Assembly (NCBI RefSeq): GCF_025141175.1
Contig: NZ_CP081155.1
Coordinates: 124,001-188,000 of the forward strand
Direction: 5' to 3'
DNA length: 64,000 nucleotides
Source: Jannaschia sp. M317
GTDB taxonomy: Bacteria > Pseudomonadota > Alphaproteobacteria > Rhodobacterales > Rhodobacteraceae
Part shown: positions 8,378 to 18,133 of the stretch, piece after piece
How positions within the stretch are numbered: position 1 is the first letter of the stretch
Layout: each line of letters begins with the position of its first letter
Translations under genes and position numbers: made by a program
Notes under the pieces: generated by a model
The model's database searches: none
What the model was told of the DNA's origin: nothing
The model's input: only the letters and a program-made list of their open reading frames with translations

Positions 8378-10072
8378 TCAGTCCTGCGCGGCCTTCAGGG
8401 GGCCGGCACCGCCTTCCTCTTCGAGGACGACATCCAGACCGACCTCCAGCTTGCGGCGGATGCGGACGGCCTCGTCTTCTTCGGGGTCGAGCGACAGCGC
8501 GCGGTGCCACTGAAACTCCGCCTCTCGCTTGCGGCCAACAGTCCAGAGAACGTCACCCAGGTGATCGTTGATGATCGGGTCGAGCGGTTCAAGTTGGGCC
8601 GCCCGCTCCATCGGGGCCACCGCCTCCTCATAGCGGCCCAGGCGGTAGTAGACCCAGCCAAGCGAATCCGTGATGTAGCCATCGTCCGGCCGGGCGGCGA
8701 CGGCCCGTTCGATCATGTCCAGCGCCTCGGCCAGTTTCACCCGCTTTTCCACCAGGCCATACCCGAGGTAGTTCAGAACCTGCGGCTGATCCGGGTTCAG
8801 TTCCAGCGCCTTGCGGAAATCTGCCTCTGCCGCGTCCCAAAGGTCCTGTCGTTCCTGGGTGATCCCGCGCACGTAGTGCAGATACCAATCGCGGCGGCTC
8901 TCCTCTTCGATCATGGAGATGGCCTGACCATAGGCAGATGTGCTTTCGGCAAAGCGGTCCAACCGGCGCAGGGTATCGCCATAAGCGGCCCAGACTTCCC
9001 GCCGTTCGGGGTTGGATTTGGTCAGGGCCGACAGCACTTCGACTGCCGCGTCTTCCTTGCCCGAGGCCAGCAGAACCTCTGCGCGGGTGATTTCCGCCCC
9101 GAAAAAGGCCGGGTGATTGCGCGGCACGCGGTTGAGCACCTCGTTGGCGAGATCGTATTGGCCCTGCTCTTCGAGCAGCTCGGCGGTCAGGACCAAGGCT
9201 TCCATGTGGCTGGGGCGCAAGGCATTGGCAGCGCGCGCCGACAACAGCGTGAACGTCGGCGATGTCTCTCCGGCGAAGATGGCGGCCAGGGTAAAGTAGG
9301 CCTCGGCCATGCCGTCGGGTGCCTGGGTGATAAAATTCCAGCCGATGTCTTGACCGGCTTCTACGCGGGCGGCCAGATCCTGCAGGGCCGGGCTGTTGGT
9401 CGCATCGTTGGCCTGGGCCAGCATTTCCAGGGCGTCATCGCTCCGATCCAGTTGCAACAGGATCTGCGCATGAGCCTCGACCCCCCGGCTGGACACACCG
9501 ATCGGGCCAAAGGCCCGGCCAGACAGGATCTCATCCGCGCCAGCGAAATCGCCCGACCAGGCAAGCACATAGGCACGGTGCAGATGCGCGATGGGCGCAA
9601 ACCCTTCGGTCGTGGCCAGCGCGTCCAGCGCGGCCAGCGCGTCCTCGGTCCGGCCCTGCCCCACGGCAATCCAACCACGCAGCAGCCCATCCAGCAGCGC
9701 CCCCGCCACGCCGCGTTCGTCGATCAGCGCCAGCGCCGCGTCATAGTCCCCCTCGCGCAGGAAGTTCACCAGTTCGGCACCATCCGCGAACTGGCTGGGC
9801 GTGTTGGATGCGCGCAGCAGACCCGCCGCCCGCGCGGCCCGGTCGAAATCGCCCACGGCGGAATAGATCACGACGGCATTTTCCAGGATGCGCGGGTTCG
9901 CGGCACCGCGCGCGATCAGCGCGTCGTAATAGGTCGCGGCATTGTCGTAGTCGTTGGAATAGCCTGCGATCCGGGCCGCCAGATAGGGACCGGACAGGCC
10001 CTGCGCCTGCACCGCCGCCCCCAGGGGCGCGATCAGCAGGGTGGAGGCCACAAGCAGGGAACGAAACAGCAT
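8378..10072 (-). CDS. exported TPR-repeat protein
   Basis: 564 residues with an N-terminal signal peptide (MLFRSLLVASTLLIAPLGAA, cleavage likely after VQAQ). The rest is a tetratricopeptide array; the clearest units are near the C-terminus (NPDQPQVLNYLGYGLVEK and DDGYITDSLGWVYYRLGRYE). Such proteins occur beside ispE in many Rhodobacterales; the function is unknown, presumably a periplasmic scaffold. ATG 10072 is chosen because it starts the signal peptide and has gagga 10 bases upstream; the frame remains open to 10159. Confidence 0.85.
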   Translation of the reverse strand: MLFRSLLVASTLLIAPLGAAVQAQGLSGPYLAARIAGYSNDYDNAATYYDALIARGAANPRILENAVVIYSAVGDFDRAARAAGLLRASNTPSQFADGAELVNFLREGDYDAALALIDERGVAGALLDGLLRGWIAVGQGRTEDALAALDALATTEGFAPIAHLHRAYVLAWSGDFAGADEILSGRAFGPIGVSSRGVEAHAQILLQLDRSDDALEMLAQANDATNSPALQDLAARVEAGQDIGWNFITQAPDGMAEAYFTLAAIFAGETSPTFTLLSARAANALRPSHMEALVLTAELLEEQGQYDLANEVLNRVPRNHPAFFGAEITRAEVLLASGKEDAAVEVLSALTKSNPERREVWAAYGDTLRRLDRFAESTSAYGQAISMIEEESRRDWYLHYVRGITQERQDLWDAAEADFRKALELNPDQPQVLNYLGYGLVEKRVKLAEALDMIERAVAARPDDGYITDSLGWVYYRLGRYEEAVAPMERAAQLEPLDPIINDHLGDVLWTVGRKREAEFQWHRALSLDPEEDEAVRIRRKLEVGLDVVLEEEGGAGPLKAAQD

Positions 10073-10195
10073 CGACGCAATCCTCGAACAGGGGGTTCGC
10101 GCCACGCTAGGGGGCCGCCGCGACCGGCGCAAGCGGACCGAGGTCTGCACGGGGGCCATGGGCGGCCCACCGCGTTCACAGGTTCGTGGGGTGGG

Positions 10196-11845
10196 TTACA
10201 TGTTCGGGTAATTCGGCCCGTCACCGCCCTGTGGCACGGTCCAGACGATGTTCTGCGCCGGATCCTTGATGTCGCAGGTCTTGCAGTGGACGCAGTTCTG
10301 GAAGTTGATCACGAACTTCACATCCGGCTCTTCGCCCACGAATTCGTAGACGCCCGCCGGGCAGTAGCGCTGCGAAGGACCGGCATATTGCCGATAGTCG
10401 ACCTGCACCGGCACCATCGGATCCTTCAGCGTCAGGTGCGCGGGCTGGCTTTCTTCGTGGTTGGTCGCGGCAAAAGCCACGTTGGTCAGCCGGTCGAAAG
10501 ACAGCTTGCCGTCAGGTTTGGGGTAGTCGATCGGCTCGTGCAGGGTGGCGAGCTGGGTGGACTCCGCGTCGGACTTGCCATGTTTCGCGGTAAAGGGCGA
10601 CCAGCCGACCAGGTTGTTCATCCACATAGATGCGCCACCGACGGTCAGTGACGCCATGAGGCCGTAGTTCGACCACAGCGGCTTGACGTTGCGCACCCGC
10701 TTCAGGTCCTTGCCGATAGGGCCCTGTCGGACCTCGGCGTTGTAGTCGTCCAGGGTGTCCGATGCACGGCCCGCCTCGATGGCGGCATGGGCGGCCTCGG
10801 CCGCGGCCTTGCCCGACAGCATGGCGTTGTGGTTGCCCTTGATGCGCGGCACGTTGACCATGCCCGCCGCACAGCCCAGCAGCGTGCCGCCCGGAAAGGC
10901 CGTCTTGGGCAGCGACTGCCAGCCGCCCTCGGTGATGGCGCGCGCGCCATAGGCCACGCGCTTGCCGCCTTCCAGCAGCTCGGCCACCATCGGGTGATGC
11001 TTGAACCGCTGAAATTCCATGTAGGGGAAGACGTAGGGGTTCTTGTAGTTCAGGTGCACGACAAAGCCGACATAGACTTGGTTGTTGTCCAGGTGATAGA
11101 TGAACGACCCGCCGCCCGCATTGGACCCCAGGGGCCAGCCCATGGTGTGCACGACCTTGCCGGGCTGATGCTTGGCGGGGTCGATTTCCCAGATTTCCTT
11201 CATGCCGAGGCCGTATTTCTGCACGTCCGCGTCGGCGGCCAGATCGAACTTTTCGATAACCTGTTTCGACAGCGAACCGCGCACGCCTTCGCCCAGCATC
11301 ACGTATTTGCCGTGCAGCTCCATCCCCGGCTCATAGCCGTCGCCCCTGGACCCATCGGCGGCCTTGCCGAATTCGCCAGCGACGACGCCCTTCACCGCGC
11401 CGCTGTCGTCATAGACCAGCTCCGAACAGGCCATGCCCGGAAAGATCTCGACGCCCAGCTCCTCGGCCTGTTCGGCCATCCAGCGACAGACGTTGCCCAT
11501 GGAAACGACGTAGTTGCCGTGGTTGTTCATCAGCGGCGGCATGGCAAAATTGGGCACCCGCGCGCGCCCTTCCGGGCCCAGCAGATAGAAGCTGTCGGAG
11601 GTGACGGGCACGTTCAGGGGGGCGCCCTTTTCCTTCCAGTCGGGGATCAGCGCGTTCAGGCCCGAAGGGTCGAGAACCGCCCCAGACAGGATATGCGCCC
11701 CCACTTCGGACCCCTTTTCCAACACGACGACCGACCGGTCCGGGTCCAGCTGCTTGAGCCGGATCGCCGCCGACAGGCCCGCAGGCCCTGCACCGACGAT
11801 GACGACGTCGTATTCCATGCTTTCGCGCTCAATGGTGTCGGACAT
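10196..11845 (-). CDS. electron transfer flavoprotein-ubiquinone oxidoreductase
   Basis: 549 residues, the normal ETF-QO length. The N-terminal FAD motif VVIVGAGPAGLSAAIRLKQL lies near residues 13-32, and the C-terminal [4Fe-4S] ligands are in RYCPAGVYEF and NCVHCKTCDIKDP. It passes electrons from acyl-CoA and amino-acid dehydrogenases through ETF to ubiquinone at the inner membrane. The frame is open far beyond the true start (to 16171) only because the opposite strand is GC-rich coding DNA; ATG 11845 begins the family N-terminus. Confidence 0.95.
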   Translation of the reverse strand: MSDTIERESMEYDVVIVGAGPAGLSAAIRLKQLDPDRSVVVLEKGSEVGAHILSGAVLDPSGLNALIPDWKEKGAPLNVPVTSDSFYLLGPEGRARVPNFAMPPLMNNHGNYVVSMGNVCRWMAEQAEELGVEIFPGMACSELVYDDSGAVKGVVAGEFGKAADGSRGDGYEPGMELHGKYVMLGEGVRGSLSKQVIEKFDLAADADVQKYGLGMKEIWEIDPAKHQPGKVVHTMGWPLGSNAGGGSFIYHLDNNQVYVGFVVHLNYKNPYVFPYMEFQRFKHHPMVAELLEGGKRVAYGARAITEGGWQSLPKTAFPGGTLLGCAAGMVNVPRIKGNHNAMLSGKAAAEAAHAAIEAGRASDTLDDYNAEVRQGPIGKDLKRVRNVKPLWSNYGLMASLTVGGASMWMNNLVGWSPFTAKHGKSDAESTQLATLHEPIDYPKPDGKLSFDRLTNVAFAATNHEESQPAHLTLKDPMVPVQVDYRQYAGPSQRYCPAGVYEFVGEEPDVKFVINFQNCVHCKTCDIKDPAQNIVWTVPQGGDGPNYPNM

Positions 11846-12094
11846 GGCTCGGCTCCCTGGAAAACTGTTGGCGTGGGTATGAGGCGGGCGCGCCAGAGGG
11901 TCAATCGAGACGCAGCGACGCGCAACATCATGTCGCAAAGAAAGTCGCACCTGCAGCGCAGGCAGGCGTTGCGGATCGGAAACGCGGCAGGTTTCTTCTT
12001 GGCCCAAACACAGCCGCCGAAGGCACCGAGTGTTCCCCCGCCCGCGCGCCTCCGCTAAGGGGGCGCAACCCGCCCGCGTTCCCCGGAGACTGCC

Positions 12095-12403
12095 ATGACC
12101 CCGTTTCGCATCGTGATGCTGATCCTCTGCGTTCTGGGCGTCGTGTTGCCGATGCGGTATTTTCTGCCCTGGCTGTCGGCCAACGACTGGGACCTGGGCG
12201 CGATGGTCGATGCCTGGCACGTCAATGACGCGTCGTCGGGGCTGGTCTGGGATCTGACCGTGGCCGCCGTGACCCTGACGGTCTGGATCATCTGGGAATG
12301 TGTTCGCAAACGCGACTGGCTGGGCCTGATCGCCATTCCCGCCACCTATTTCGTGGGCGTCTCGCTGGGCCTGCCCCTTTATCTCTATCTGCGGAGCCGT
12401 TGA
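12095..12403 (+). CDS. DUF2834-like integral membrane protein
   Basis: 102 residues with three likely transmembrane helices (about 4-24, 50-68 and 76-97) separated by a short polar loop with the YFLPWLSAND segment. This resembles the DUF2834 family, which has no known function. ATG 12095 follows a weak ribosome site (ccggagac). It ends 3 bp before lysA and is probably in the same transcript. Confidence 0.7.
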   Translation: MTPFRIVMLILCVLGVVLPMRYFLPWLSANDWDLGAMVDAWHVNDASSGLVWDLTVAAVTLTVWIIWECVRKRDWLGLIAIPATYFVGVSLGLPLYLYLRSR

Positions 12404-12406
12404 TCC

Positions 12407-13681
12407 ATGGACCATTTTCTTTACCGCGACGGCACCCTCCATGCCGAAGACGTGCCCCTGACCGACATCGCGCGCACCGTCGGCACACCGGCCTACGTCT
12501 ATTCCGCCGCCACCTTGCTGCGGCACTACGCCCTGTTCGACGACGCGCTGGCCTGGGGGCCGCATCTGGTCTGCTATGCGGTCAAGGCGGCGTCCAACGT
12601 GGCGATCCTGAAGCTGCTGGGCGATGCGGGGGCGGGGATGGATGTCGTCTCCGAAGGCGAATACCGCCGCGCGCGGGCCGCAGGCGTGCCCGGTGACCGG
12701 ATCGTCTTTTCCGGCGTGGGCAAGACCGAGGGCGAAATGCGCTACGTGCTGACCCACGGCATCCGCCAGATCAACCTGGAGAGCGAGCCGGAGTACCGCC
12801 TGCTGAGCCGTGTCGCGACCGAGTTGGGCGTCGAGGTGCCCGTAACCGTGCGCGTGAACCCCGACGTGGACGCCAAGACCCACGAAAAGATCGCCACCGG
12901 CAAATCCGACAACAAGTTCGGCATCCCCATCGCCCGTGCCCGCGACGTCTATGCGGAAATCGCGGCGCTGCCCGGTCTGCGGATCGTGGGAATCGACGTG
13001 CACATCGGGTCGCAACTGGTCGATCTGGACCCGTTCCGGCTGGCCTATCGCAAGGTGGCGCAGTTGACCGAGGCCCTGCGCGCGGACGGCCACAGCATTG
13101 AACGGCTGGATCTGGGGGGCGGGCTGGGCATTCCTTACGCCCGGTCCAACCTGGCCCCTCCGGTGCCGATGGAATACGGTCAGGTCATTCGCGACGAAGT
13201 CGGCCACCTGGGCTGCGAAATCGAGATCGAGCCGGGCCGCCTGATCGCGGGCAACGCGGGCATCCTGCTGACGCAGACGATCTTTGTGAAGGAAGGCGAG
13301 GGCCGCGATTTCCTGATCGTCGACGCCGCCATGAACGACCTGATCCGCCCGGCCATGTACGGCGCGCACCACGACATCGTCCCGGTGATCGAACCGGCCC
13401 CCGGCACCGATCAGCGTCCCTATGACATCGTCGGTCCGATCTGCGAGAGCGGCGATACCTTTGCCAAGGGCCGCGACATGGTGCCGCTGTCGGCGGGCGA
13501 CCTGATCGCCTTTCGCAGCGCCGGGGCCTACGGCGCGGTCATGTCCAGCGAGTATAATTCGCGCCCCCTGATCCCCGAAGTGCTGGTCCAGGGTGATCAC
13601 TACGCGGTGATCCGCGCACGTCCGACCTTTGACGAGATGATTTCCCGCGATACCATTCCCGAATGGCTTGGCGACGACTAG
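12407..13681 (+). CDS. lysA: diaminopimelate decarboxylase
   Basis: 424 residues of the fold III PLP-dependent decarboxylases. The PLP lysine is in CYAVKAASN (about residue 62), the phosphate-binding HIGSQ near 204 and glycine-rich LDLGGGLGIPY near 230; the C-terminal CESGDTFAKGR and GAYG motifs carry the subunit-exchanged active-site residues. It makes L-lysine from meso-diaminopimelate. DUF4175 follows 30 bp downstream on the same strand. Confidence 0.95.
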   Translation: MDHFLYRDGTLHAEDVPLTDIARTVGTPAYVYSAATLLRHYALFDDALAWGPHLVCYAVKAASNVAILKLLGDAGAGMDVVSEGEYRRARAAGVPGDRIVFSGVGKTEGEMRYVLTHGIRQINLESEPEYRLLSRVATELGVEVPVTVRVNPDVDAKTHEKIATGKSDNKFGIPIARARDVYAEIAALPGLRIVGIDVHIGSQLVDLDPFRLAYRKVAQLTEALRADGHSIERLDLGGGLGIPYARSNLAPPVPMEYGQVIRDEVGHLGCEIEIEPGRLIAGNAGILLTQTIFVKEGEGRDFLIVDAAMNDLIRPAMYGAHHDIVPVIEPAPGTDQRPYDIVGPICESGDTFAKGRDMVPLSAGDLIAFRSAGAYGAVMSSEYNSRPLIPEVLVQGDHYAVIRARPTFDEMISRDTIPEWLGDD

Positions 13682-13711
13682 GTACAAGCCAACCCCCAGC
13701 GGGAGAGACGG

Positions 13712-16300
13712 GTGGCCGACGCTAAGGACGATCAGACCTTCACCAACCTGCAAGGCCAACTTCGGCTGACCCGCGCGGGCCTTTGGGCCGAGCGTCTGAC
13801 ACGGGCGTTCTGGCCCGCCTGGTCCGTGGCCTTTGTCGCGCTCGCCGTCTGGTCCGCCGAAATGATCCCCCCGTTTTGGACCAATGGCCTGTTGGTCGCC
13901 CTGGCGGGTCTTTGCCTCGTGCTGGTGGTCCTCGGCGTGCGCGCCTTTCGGGTGCCGACCGCGGCCGAGGCGCGGGATCGGCTGGACGCCACCCTGCCCG
14001 GTCGGCCCCTGGCGACGCTGGACGACGATCAGGCGATCGGCGCGGCAGACCCGGCGTCGGCCGCGGTCTGGGCCGCGCACCGCCGCCGTATGGCCGCCCG
14101 GCTGTCCGGTGCCCGCGCCGTCGCCCCCGACCTGAAGGTCGCCAGCCGCGACCCCTACGCGCTGCGCTACATGGCGGTTCTGCTGGCCGCACTCGGCCTG
14201 CTGTTCGGCACGATCCTGCGGGTGCCGGAGGCACCTGTTCTGTCGGGCCCCGGCCAACAGCTCGCCACCGGCCCCGCCTGGGAAGGCTGGCTGGAACCGC
14301 CACGCCACACCGGTCTGCCGACGCTTGCCCTGTCGGAACTCCCCACCGGAGAGGTCGAGATCCCCGAAGGCACCCGTGTCACCCTGCGGCTCTATGGCGA
14401 GGTTGGAGCGCTGTCGGTGGCCGAGACCGTCTCTGGCCGTGCCGAGACGGGCCCGACCGAGCCGATCCAGGACTTTACGGTCACCCGATCCGGCACCCTC
14501 ACGATCGAGGGCCCCGAAAACGCGCCCAGTTGGTCGCTGATCGCCACCCCCGACGCCGCCCCCGAGATTTCCATCGACGGCGCGCCGGGGTTTGAGCATC
14601 CCGACCTGGTCACCCTGCCCTGGCGCGCGTCTGACGACTTTGGCGTGGTGGCCGCGCAGATCACACTGGCGCTGGATGGCAACGCCGCCGACCGCCGCCA
14701 CGGCCTGATGGTCGAGCCGGAGCCGCGCGACGCCCTGACCCTGGACATGTCGTTGCCGATCTCTGGCGACCGCTCCGAAATCGTCGAAATCTTCCGGGCG
14801 GATCTGACCAAACATCCGCTGGCGGGCATGCCGGTCACCGCAACCCTGGTGGCCGAAGACGCCGCCGGTCAACTGGGCGACAGCCTTCACGCGATCATCC
14901 TGCCGGGGCGCGCGTTTTACGACAAGACCGCTGCCGCCCTGATCGAACAGCGCCGCGACCTGTTCTGGGCACGGGCCAATCAGCGACGCGTGACGCAGAT
15001 CCTGAAGGCCGTCACCTGGAAGGCGGACGATCTGTTTACCAATCCCTCCGCCTATCTGATCACGCGGATGGCCATCCGCCGGCTGGAAGGCGGACCGCTT
15101 ACGCAACAGACGCGGGACGAGGTGGCAGAGATGCTCTGGCAGGCGGCTGTGCGGCTGGAGGAAAACTCTCTCGACAGCGCGCGCGAACGTCTGGAACAGG
15201 CGCAGGAACGTTTGTCCGAAGCCATCCGCCAGAACGCCCCGCCCGAGGAAATCGCACGCCTGATGCAGGAAATGCGCGAGGCGATGGACGATTACACCCG
15301 CCAGTTGGCGCAGCAGCAGGGCCAGGAGGGACAGCAAGGGCAACAGCAGGCCCAGGGCGAGATGCAGGAAGTCACGCCGGACATGCTGGACCAGATGATG
15401 CAGCGCATCGAAGAGCTGATGGAACAGGGCCGCACCGCCGAGGCGCAGGAATTGCTGCGTCAGCTTCAGGAAATGATGGAAAACATGCAGGTCACCCAGG
15501 GCCAGCCCGGTCAGGGCGGCGAGGGGCAGCAGGGCGAAGGCCAGCAAGCCATGGAAGACCTGCGCGACCAGCTGCGTGAACAACAGGGCCTGTCGGACGA
15601 GGCGTTCCGCGAGTTGCAGGAACAATTCAATCCCAACGCCCAGGCCGGTGAAAGCGCCGAGAACGAGGGCCGCAATGGCGGTCAGGGGCGCGGGACCGAG
15701 CATTCGCAGCAAGGCCAGGGCGGCGAGGGGCAGCAGGCGCAGGAACCGGGTGCCGGGTCCGAGGGCCAGCAGCAGGGACAAAGCCAGGGGGGCAGCGGCG
15801 AGCAGAGCCTCGCCCAGCGCCAGGAACAGCTGCGCCGCCAGTTGGAACAACTGCGCGGCAACCTGCCCGGTGCCGGAACCGAGGCCGGCGACGCCGCCCG
15901 CGATGCCCTGGGCCGTGCCGAACGCGCCATGCGCGAGGCCGAACGGGATCTGGAAAACGGCAACCTGGGCGGGGCGCTCGACGATCAGGCACAGGCGATG
16001 GACGCGCTGCGCGACGGCATGCAGGAACTGGGCCGTGCCATGGCCGAGGATCGCCAGAACGGACAGGGCCAGAACCAGGGCCAGGCCGCCACGCGCGAAG
16101 GCGACGGCTTTACCCGCGACCCGCTGGGCCGTCAAAGCGGCGAGGGCGGGCAGCTGGGCACGGATGAACAATTCCTGGGCGGAGCCGAAGCCGCCCGCCG
16201 GGCGCGTGACCTGATGGATGAGATCCGCAAACGGTCGGGGGAACGGGACCGGCCCAAGATCGAGCTGGACTACCTCAAACGCCTGTTGGAGCGGTTCTAG
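13712..16300 (+). CDS. DUF4175 (TIGR02302) family protein, large membrane-anchored
   Basis: 862 residues from a GTG start preceded by gggagaga. Two transmembrane helices lie near residues 32-76 and one near 150-170. A beta-rich middle part and a long coiled, Gln/Gly/Glu-rich segment (about 490-830, runs such as QQQGQEGQQGQQQAQGEMQE) follow. This architecture is that of TIGR02302, an alphaproteobacterial family of unknown function. The low-complexity C-terminal region is compositionally odd and leaves the opposite strand without stops for about 6 kb. Location after lysA is commonly seen in Rhodobacterales. Confidence 0.85.
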   Translation: MADAKDDQTFTNLQGQLRLTRAGLWAERLTRAFWPAWSVAFVALAVWSAEMIPPFWTNGLLVALAGLCLVLVVLGVRAFRVPTAAEARDRLDATLPGRPLATLDDDQAIGAADPASAAVWAAHRRRMAARLSGARAVAPDLKVASRDPYALRYMAVLLAALGLLFGTILRVPEAPVLSGPGQQLATGPAWEGWLEPPRHTGLPTLALSELPTGEVEIPEGTRVTLRLYGEVGALSVAETVSGRAETGPTEPIQDFTVTRSGTLTIEGPENAPSWSLIATPDAAPEISIDGAPGFEHPDLVTLPWRASDDFGVVAAQITLALDGNAADRRHGLMVEPEPRDALTLDMSLPISGDRSEIVEIFRADLTKHPLAGMPVTATLVAEDAAGQLGDSLHAIILPGRAFYDKTAAALIEQRRDLFWARANQRRVTQILKAVTWKADDLFTNPSAYLITRMAIRRLEGGPLTQQTRDEVAEMLWQAAVRLEENSLDSARERLEQAQERLSEAIRQNAPPEEIARLMQEMREAMDDYTRQLAQQQGQEGQQGQQQAQGEMQEVTPDMLDQMMQRIEELMEQGRTAEAQELLRQLQEMMENMQVTQGQPGQGGEGQQGEGQQAMEDLRDQLREQQGLSDEAFRELQEQFNPNAQAGESAENEGRNGGQGRGTEHSQQGQGGEGQQAQEPGAGSEGQQQGQSQGGSGEQSLAQRQEQLRRQLEQLRGNLPGAGTEAGDAARDALGRAERAMREAERDLENGNLGGALDDQAQAMDALRDGMQELGRAMAEDRQNGQGQNQGQAATREGDGFTRDPLGRQSGEGGQLGTDEQFLGGAEAARRARDLMDEIRKRSGERDRPKIELDYLKRLLERF

Positions 16301-16303
16301 CCC

Positions 16304-17272
16304 TCAGCCTTCGGGCGGCAGCAAACGCGTGGTCAGCGCGTCGATGCTGACCTCCAGCGCGATCCTCTGGGCGTCGACCCAGTTGACATAGCCTGCGAGC
16401 GTATCGCCCAGGGCGGGCACCGCAGCAGCGATGGGCTGGGCAAAGACATAGGCCCCGACCAGCAGCAGCACGAGCGCCCCGATCGCCAGAAACCCGACCC
16501 GGAACCCCGAAGAGGTCGCCGGATCCGTCTCTTCGGCGGCGATCCCTGCCTCCTCGGCCTCCAGCGCGCGTTCATCGGGTCGCAGCGAAGAATTGATCTC
16601 TTCGATGTCCGGCAGCAGGTCGCGGCGCGAGGCCCGTGTGGTGCTGGCTTCGACCTGCACATCGTCATCCATGGGGGGCGCGTCCCCATCTAGATGCGAC
16701 ACCTCGGCGTCGCGCAAGGCGAGTGCGATGGCGTCCTGAACCTCGTCCCGGTCTTCTGCCTTGGGGGGCGCGGGCGCGACCTCGGGCTCCGTAGGCTCCG
16801 GCTCTCTTGGGGGCTCCACCGCGTCGCGGGCGCGCGCAACCGATGCCGCAGCAGCCATGCGGGCGCGTTCAGCGGCGGCGGCGGCGCGGGGGTCCGGCTC
16901 GACCGGATCACGGTCTTCTGGTTCTGGGGCTGGCGGGGCCTGCTCCTCTTCGCTGGTCTCACCCGCAGACTTGCGGCGGCGTTCGATGGCCCGACGACGG
17001 GCCTCGTGCGCGCGTTCCTGGCGCAGAATGTCCAGCGTTTCCTGGTCGGCCAACGGTCTTCTCGGGGCGGCTGCGGGAGCCGCGGCCACCTCCTCTTCGG
17101 GGGTGTCGTCTTCGTCGATTTCTTCGATGGGGTCGGCCACCGGTTCGGCCCCGCGCGGGGGCTGGAACCAGGTCGTGCCACAGTTGGAGCACTGCACATC
17201 CCGTCCGTCCGCCGGGATCATATCCACGGCGACTTCGTACTGAGCACTGCAATTGGGGCAGATAAGGCGCAT
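16304..17272 (-). CDS. zinc-ribbon (MJ0042-type) membrane protein
   Basis: 322 residues. The N-terminus MRLICPNCSAQYEVAVDMIP followed by VQCSNCGTTWFQP is a Cys4 zinc ribbon (CxxC...CxxC). A long acidic, Pro/Ala/Glu-rich linker (about 45-240) leads to one transmembrane helix (GFLAIGALVLLLVGAYVFAQ, about 257-276) and a short C-terminal tail. Proteins of this layout are usual beside ftsE in alphaproteobacteria; function unknown. ATG 17272 matches the ribbon start; the frame stays open upstream to 18106 over ftsE, which is spurious. Confidence 0.8.
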   Translation of the reverse strand: MRLICPNCSAQYEVAVDMIPADGRDVQCSNCGTTWFQPPRGAEPVADPIEEIDEDDTPEEEVAAAPAAAPRRPLADQETLDILRQERAHEARRRAIERRRKSAGETSEEEQAPPAPEPEDRDPVEPDPRAAAAAERARMAAAASVARARDAVEPPREPEPTEPEVAPAPPKAEDRDEVQDAIALALRDAEVSHLDGDAPPMDDDVQVEASTTRASRRDLLPDIEEINSSLRPDERALEAEEAGIAAEETDPATSSGFRVGFLAIGALVLLLVGAYVFAQPIAAAVPALGDTLAGYVNWVDAQRIALEVSIDALTTRLLPPEG

Positions 17273-17455
17273 GTCAGGTCTGCTATATCCCTTGGGACAG
17301 GATGAACAATCCTTGTTACCGCGCCTGATCGTTGCCGCAGTGTCAACCCCTTGGGCCCCGGCACGCCCCCCGAACGTGACCGGTTCGCAAGATTGCGTCG
17401 AAACTGTGGCTGGGGCAAAAGGTGCGCAAAGCCACCCCCGGAGAGCAGGCATATC

Positions 17456-18133
17456 GTGATCGAGTTGAAGCGCGCGGGCTATTCCTACGGCGGCGGCGGC
17501 ATCCTGTCGGGGCTGGACCTGGTGTTGCAGCCGGGATCCTTCCATTTCCTGACGGGCCCCAGCGGTGCCGGCAAGACGACCCTGCTGAAGCTCTGCTATG
17601 GCGAGTTGAAACCGTCCGAGGGCGTCGTCGAGCTGTTCGGACGCGACAGCCGCAGCCTGACCCGCGACGGTCTGGCGCGCCTGCGCCAGAGGGTCGGCGT
17701 CGTGCACCAGGATTGTCTGTTTCTGGATCATCTGCCGATCTCCGAGAACATCGCCCTGCCCCTGACCGTCGCCGGACGCGACGTCGCCTCCGAGGCCGAA
17801 AGCCTGAGCCAGCTGATCACCTGGGTCGGCTTGTCCCACCGCGCCGAGGCCCGCCCACCAGAGCTGTCGGGCGGGGAACGCCAACGCGCGGCCCTGGCAC
17901 GCGCCATCATCATGGACCCCGACGTCATCATCGCGGACGAGCCGACCGGCAACATCGACTGGGACATGTCCCAGCGCCTGCTGACCCTGCTGGTCGAGCT
18001 GAACCGCCTGGGCAAGACCATCCTGATCGCAACCCATGACCTGGCCCTGATCCGGGCGGCCAAGTCGCAGGTGTCGGCCCGCGTGTTGCGCCTGGCGGGC
18101 GGGCAAGTGATGGCCGCGGGGGCCGAGTTGTGA
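17456..18133 (+). CDS. ftsE: cell division ABC transporter ATP-binding protein FtsE
   Basis: 225 residues from a GTG (VIELKRAGYSYGGGG). Walker A GPSGAGKTT, signature LSGGERQR, Walker B VIIADEPTGN and the H-loop THD are complete. FtsE with FtsX couples the divisome to peptidoglycan hydrolases at the septum. The GTG at 17456 has ggag 13 bases upstream; in-frame extension to 17351 has no homology. Its stop overlaps the ftsX start (GTGA, 18130-18133), so the two are translationally coupled. Confidence 0.9.
   Translation: MIELKRAGYSYGGGGILSGLDLVLQPGSFHFLTGPSGAGKTTLLKLCYGELKPSEGVVELFGRDSRSLTRDGLARLRQRVGVVHQDCLFLDHLPISENIALPLTVAGRDVASEAESLSQLITWVGLSHRAEARPPELSGGERQRAALARAIIMDPDVIIADEPTGNIDWDMSQRLLTLLVELNRLGKTILIATHDLALIRAAKSQVSARVLRLAGGQVMAAGAEL

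Noticed and set aside
7721..10651. A 976-codon plus-strand frame over ispE, the TPR gene and the end of ETF-QO
   Set aside because: It is antisense to three well-supported genes, has biased composition and no recognisable domains; a GC-driven shadow.
10196..16171. A 1991-codon open frame on the minus strand
   Set aside because: Only the 3' part (10196-11845) is ETF-QO. The rest is stop-free because the opposite strand carries lysA and the Gln/Gly-rich DUF4175 gene; its translation is low-complexity and lacks family motifs.
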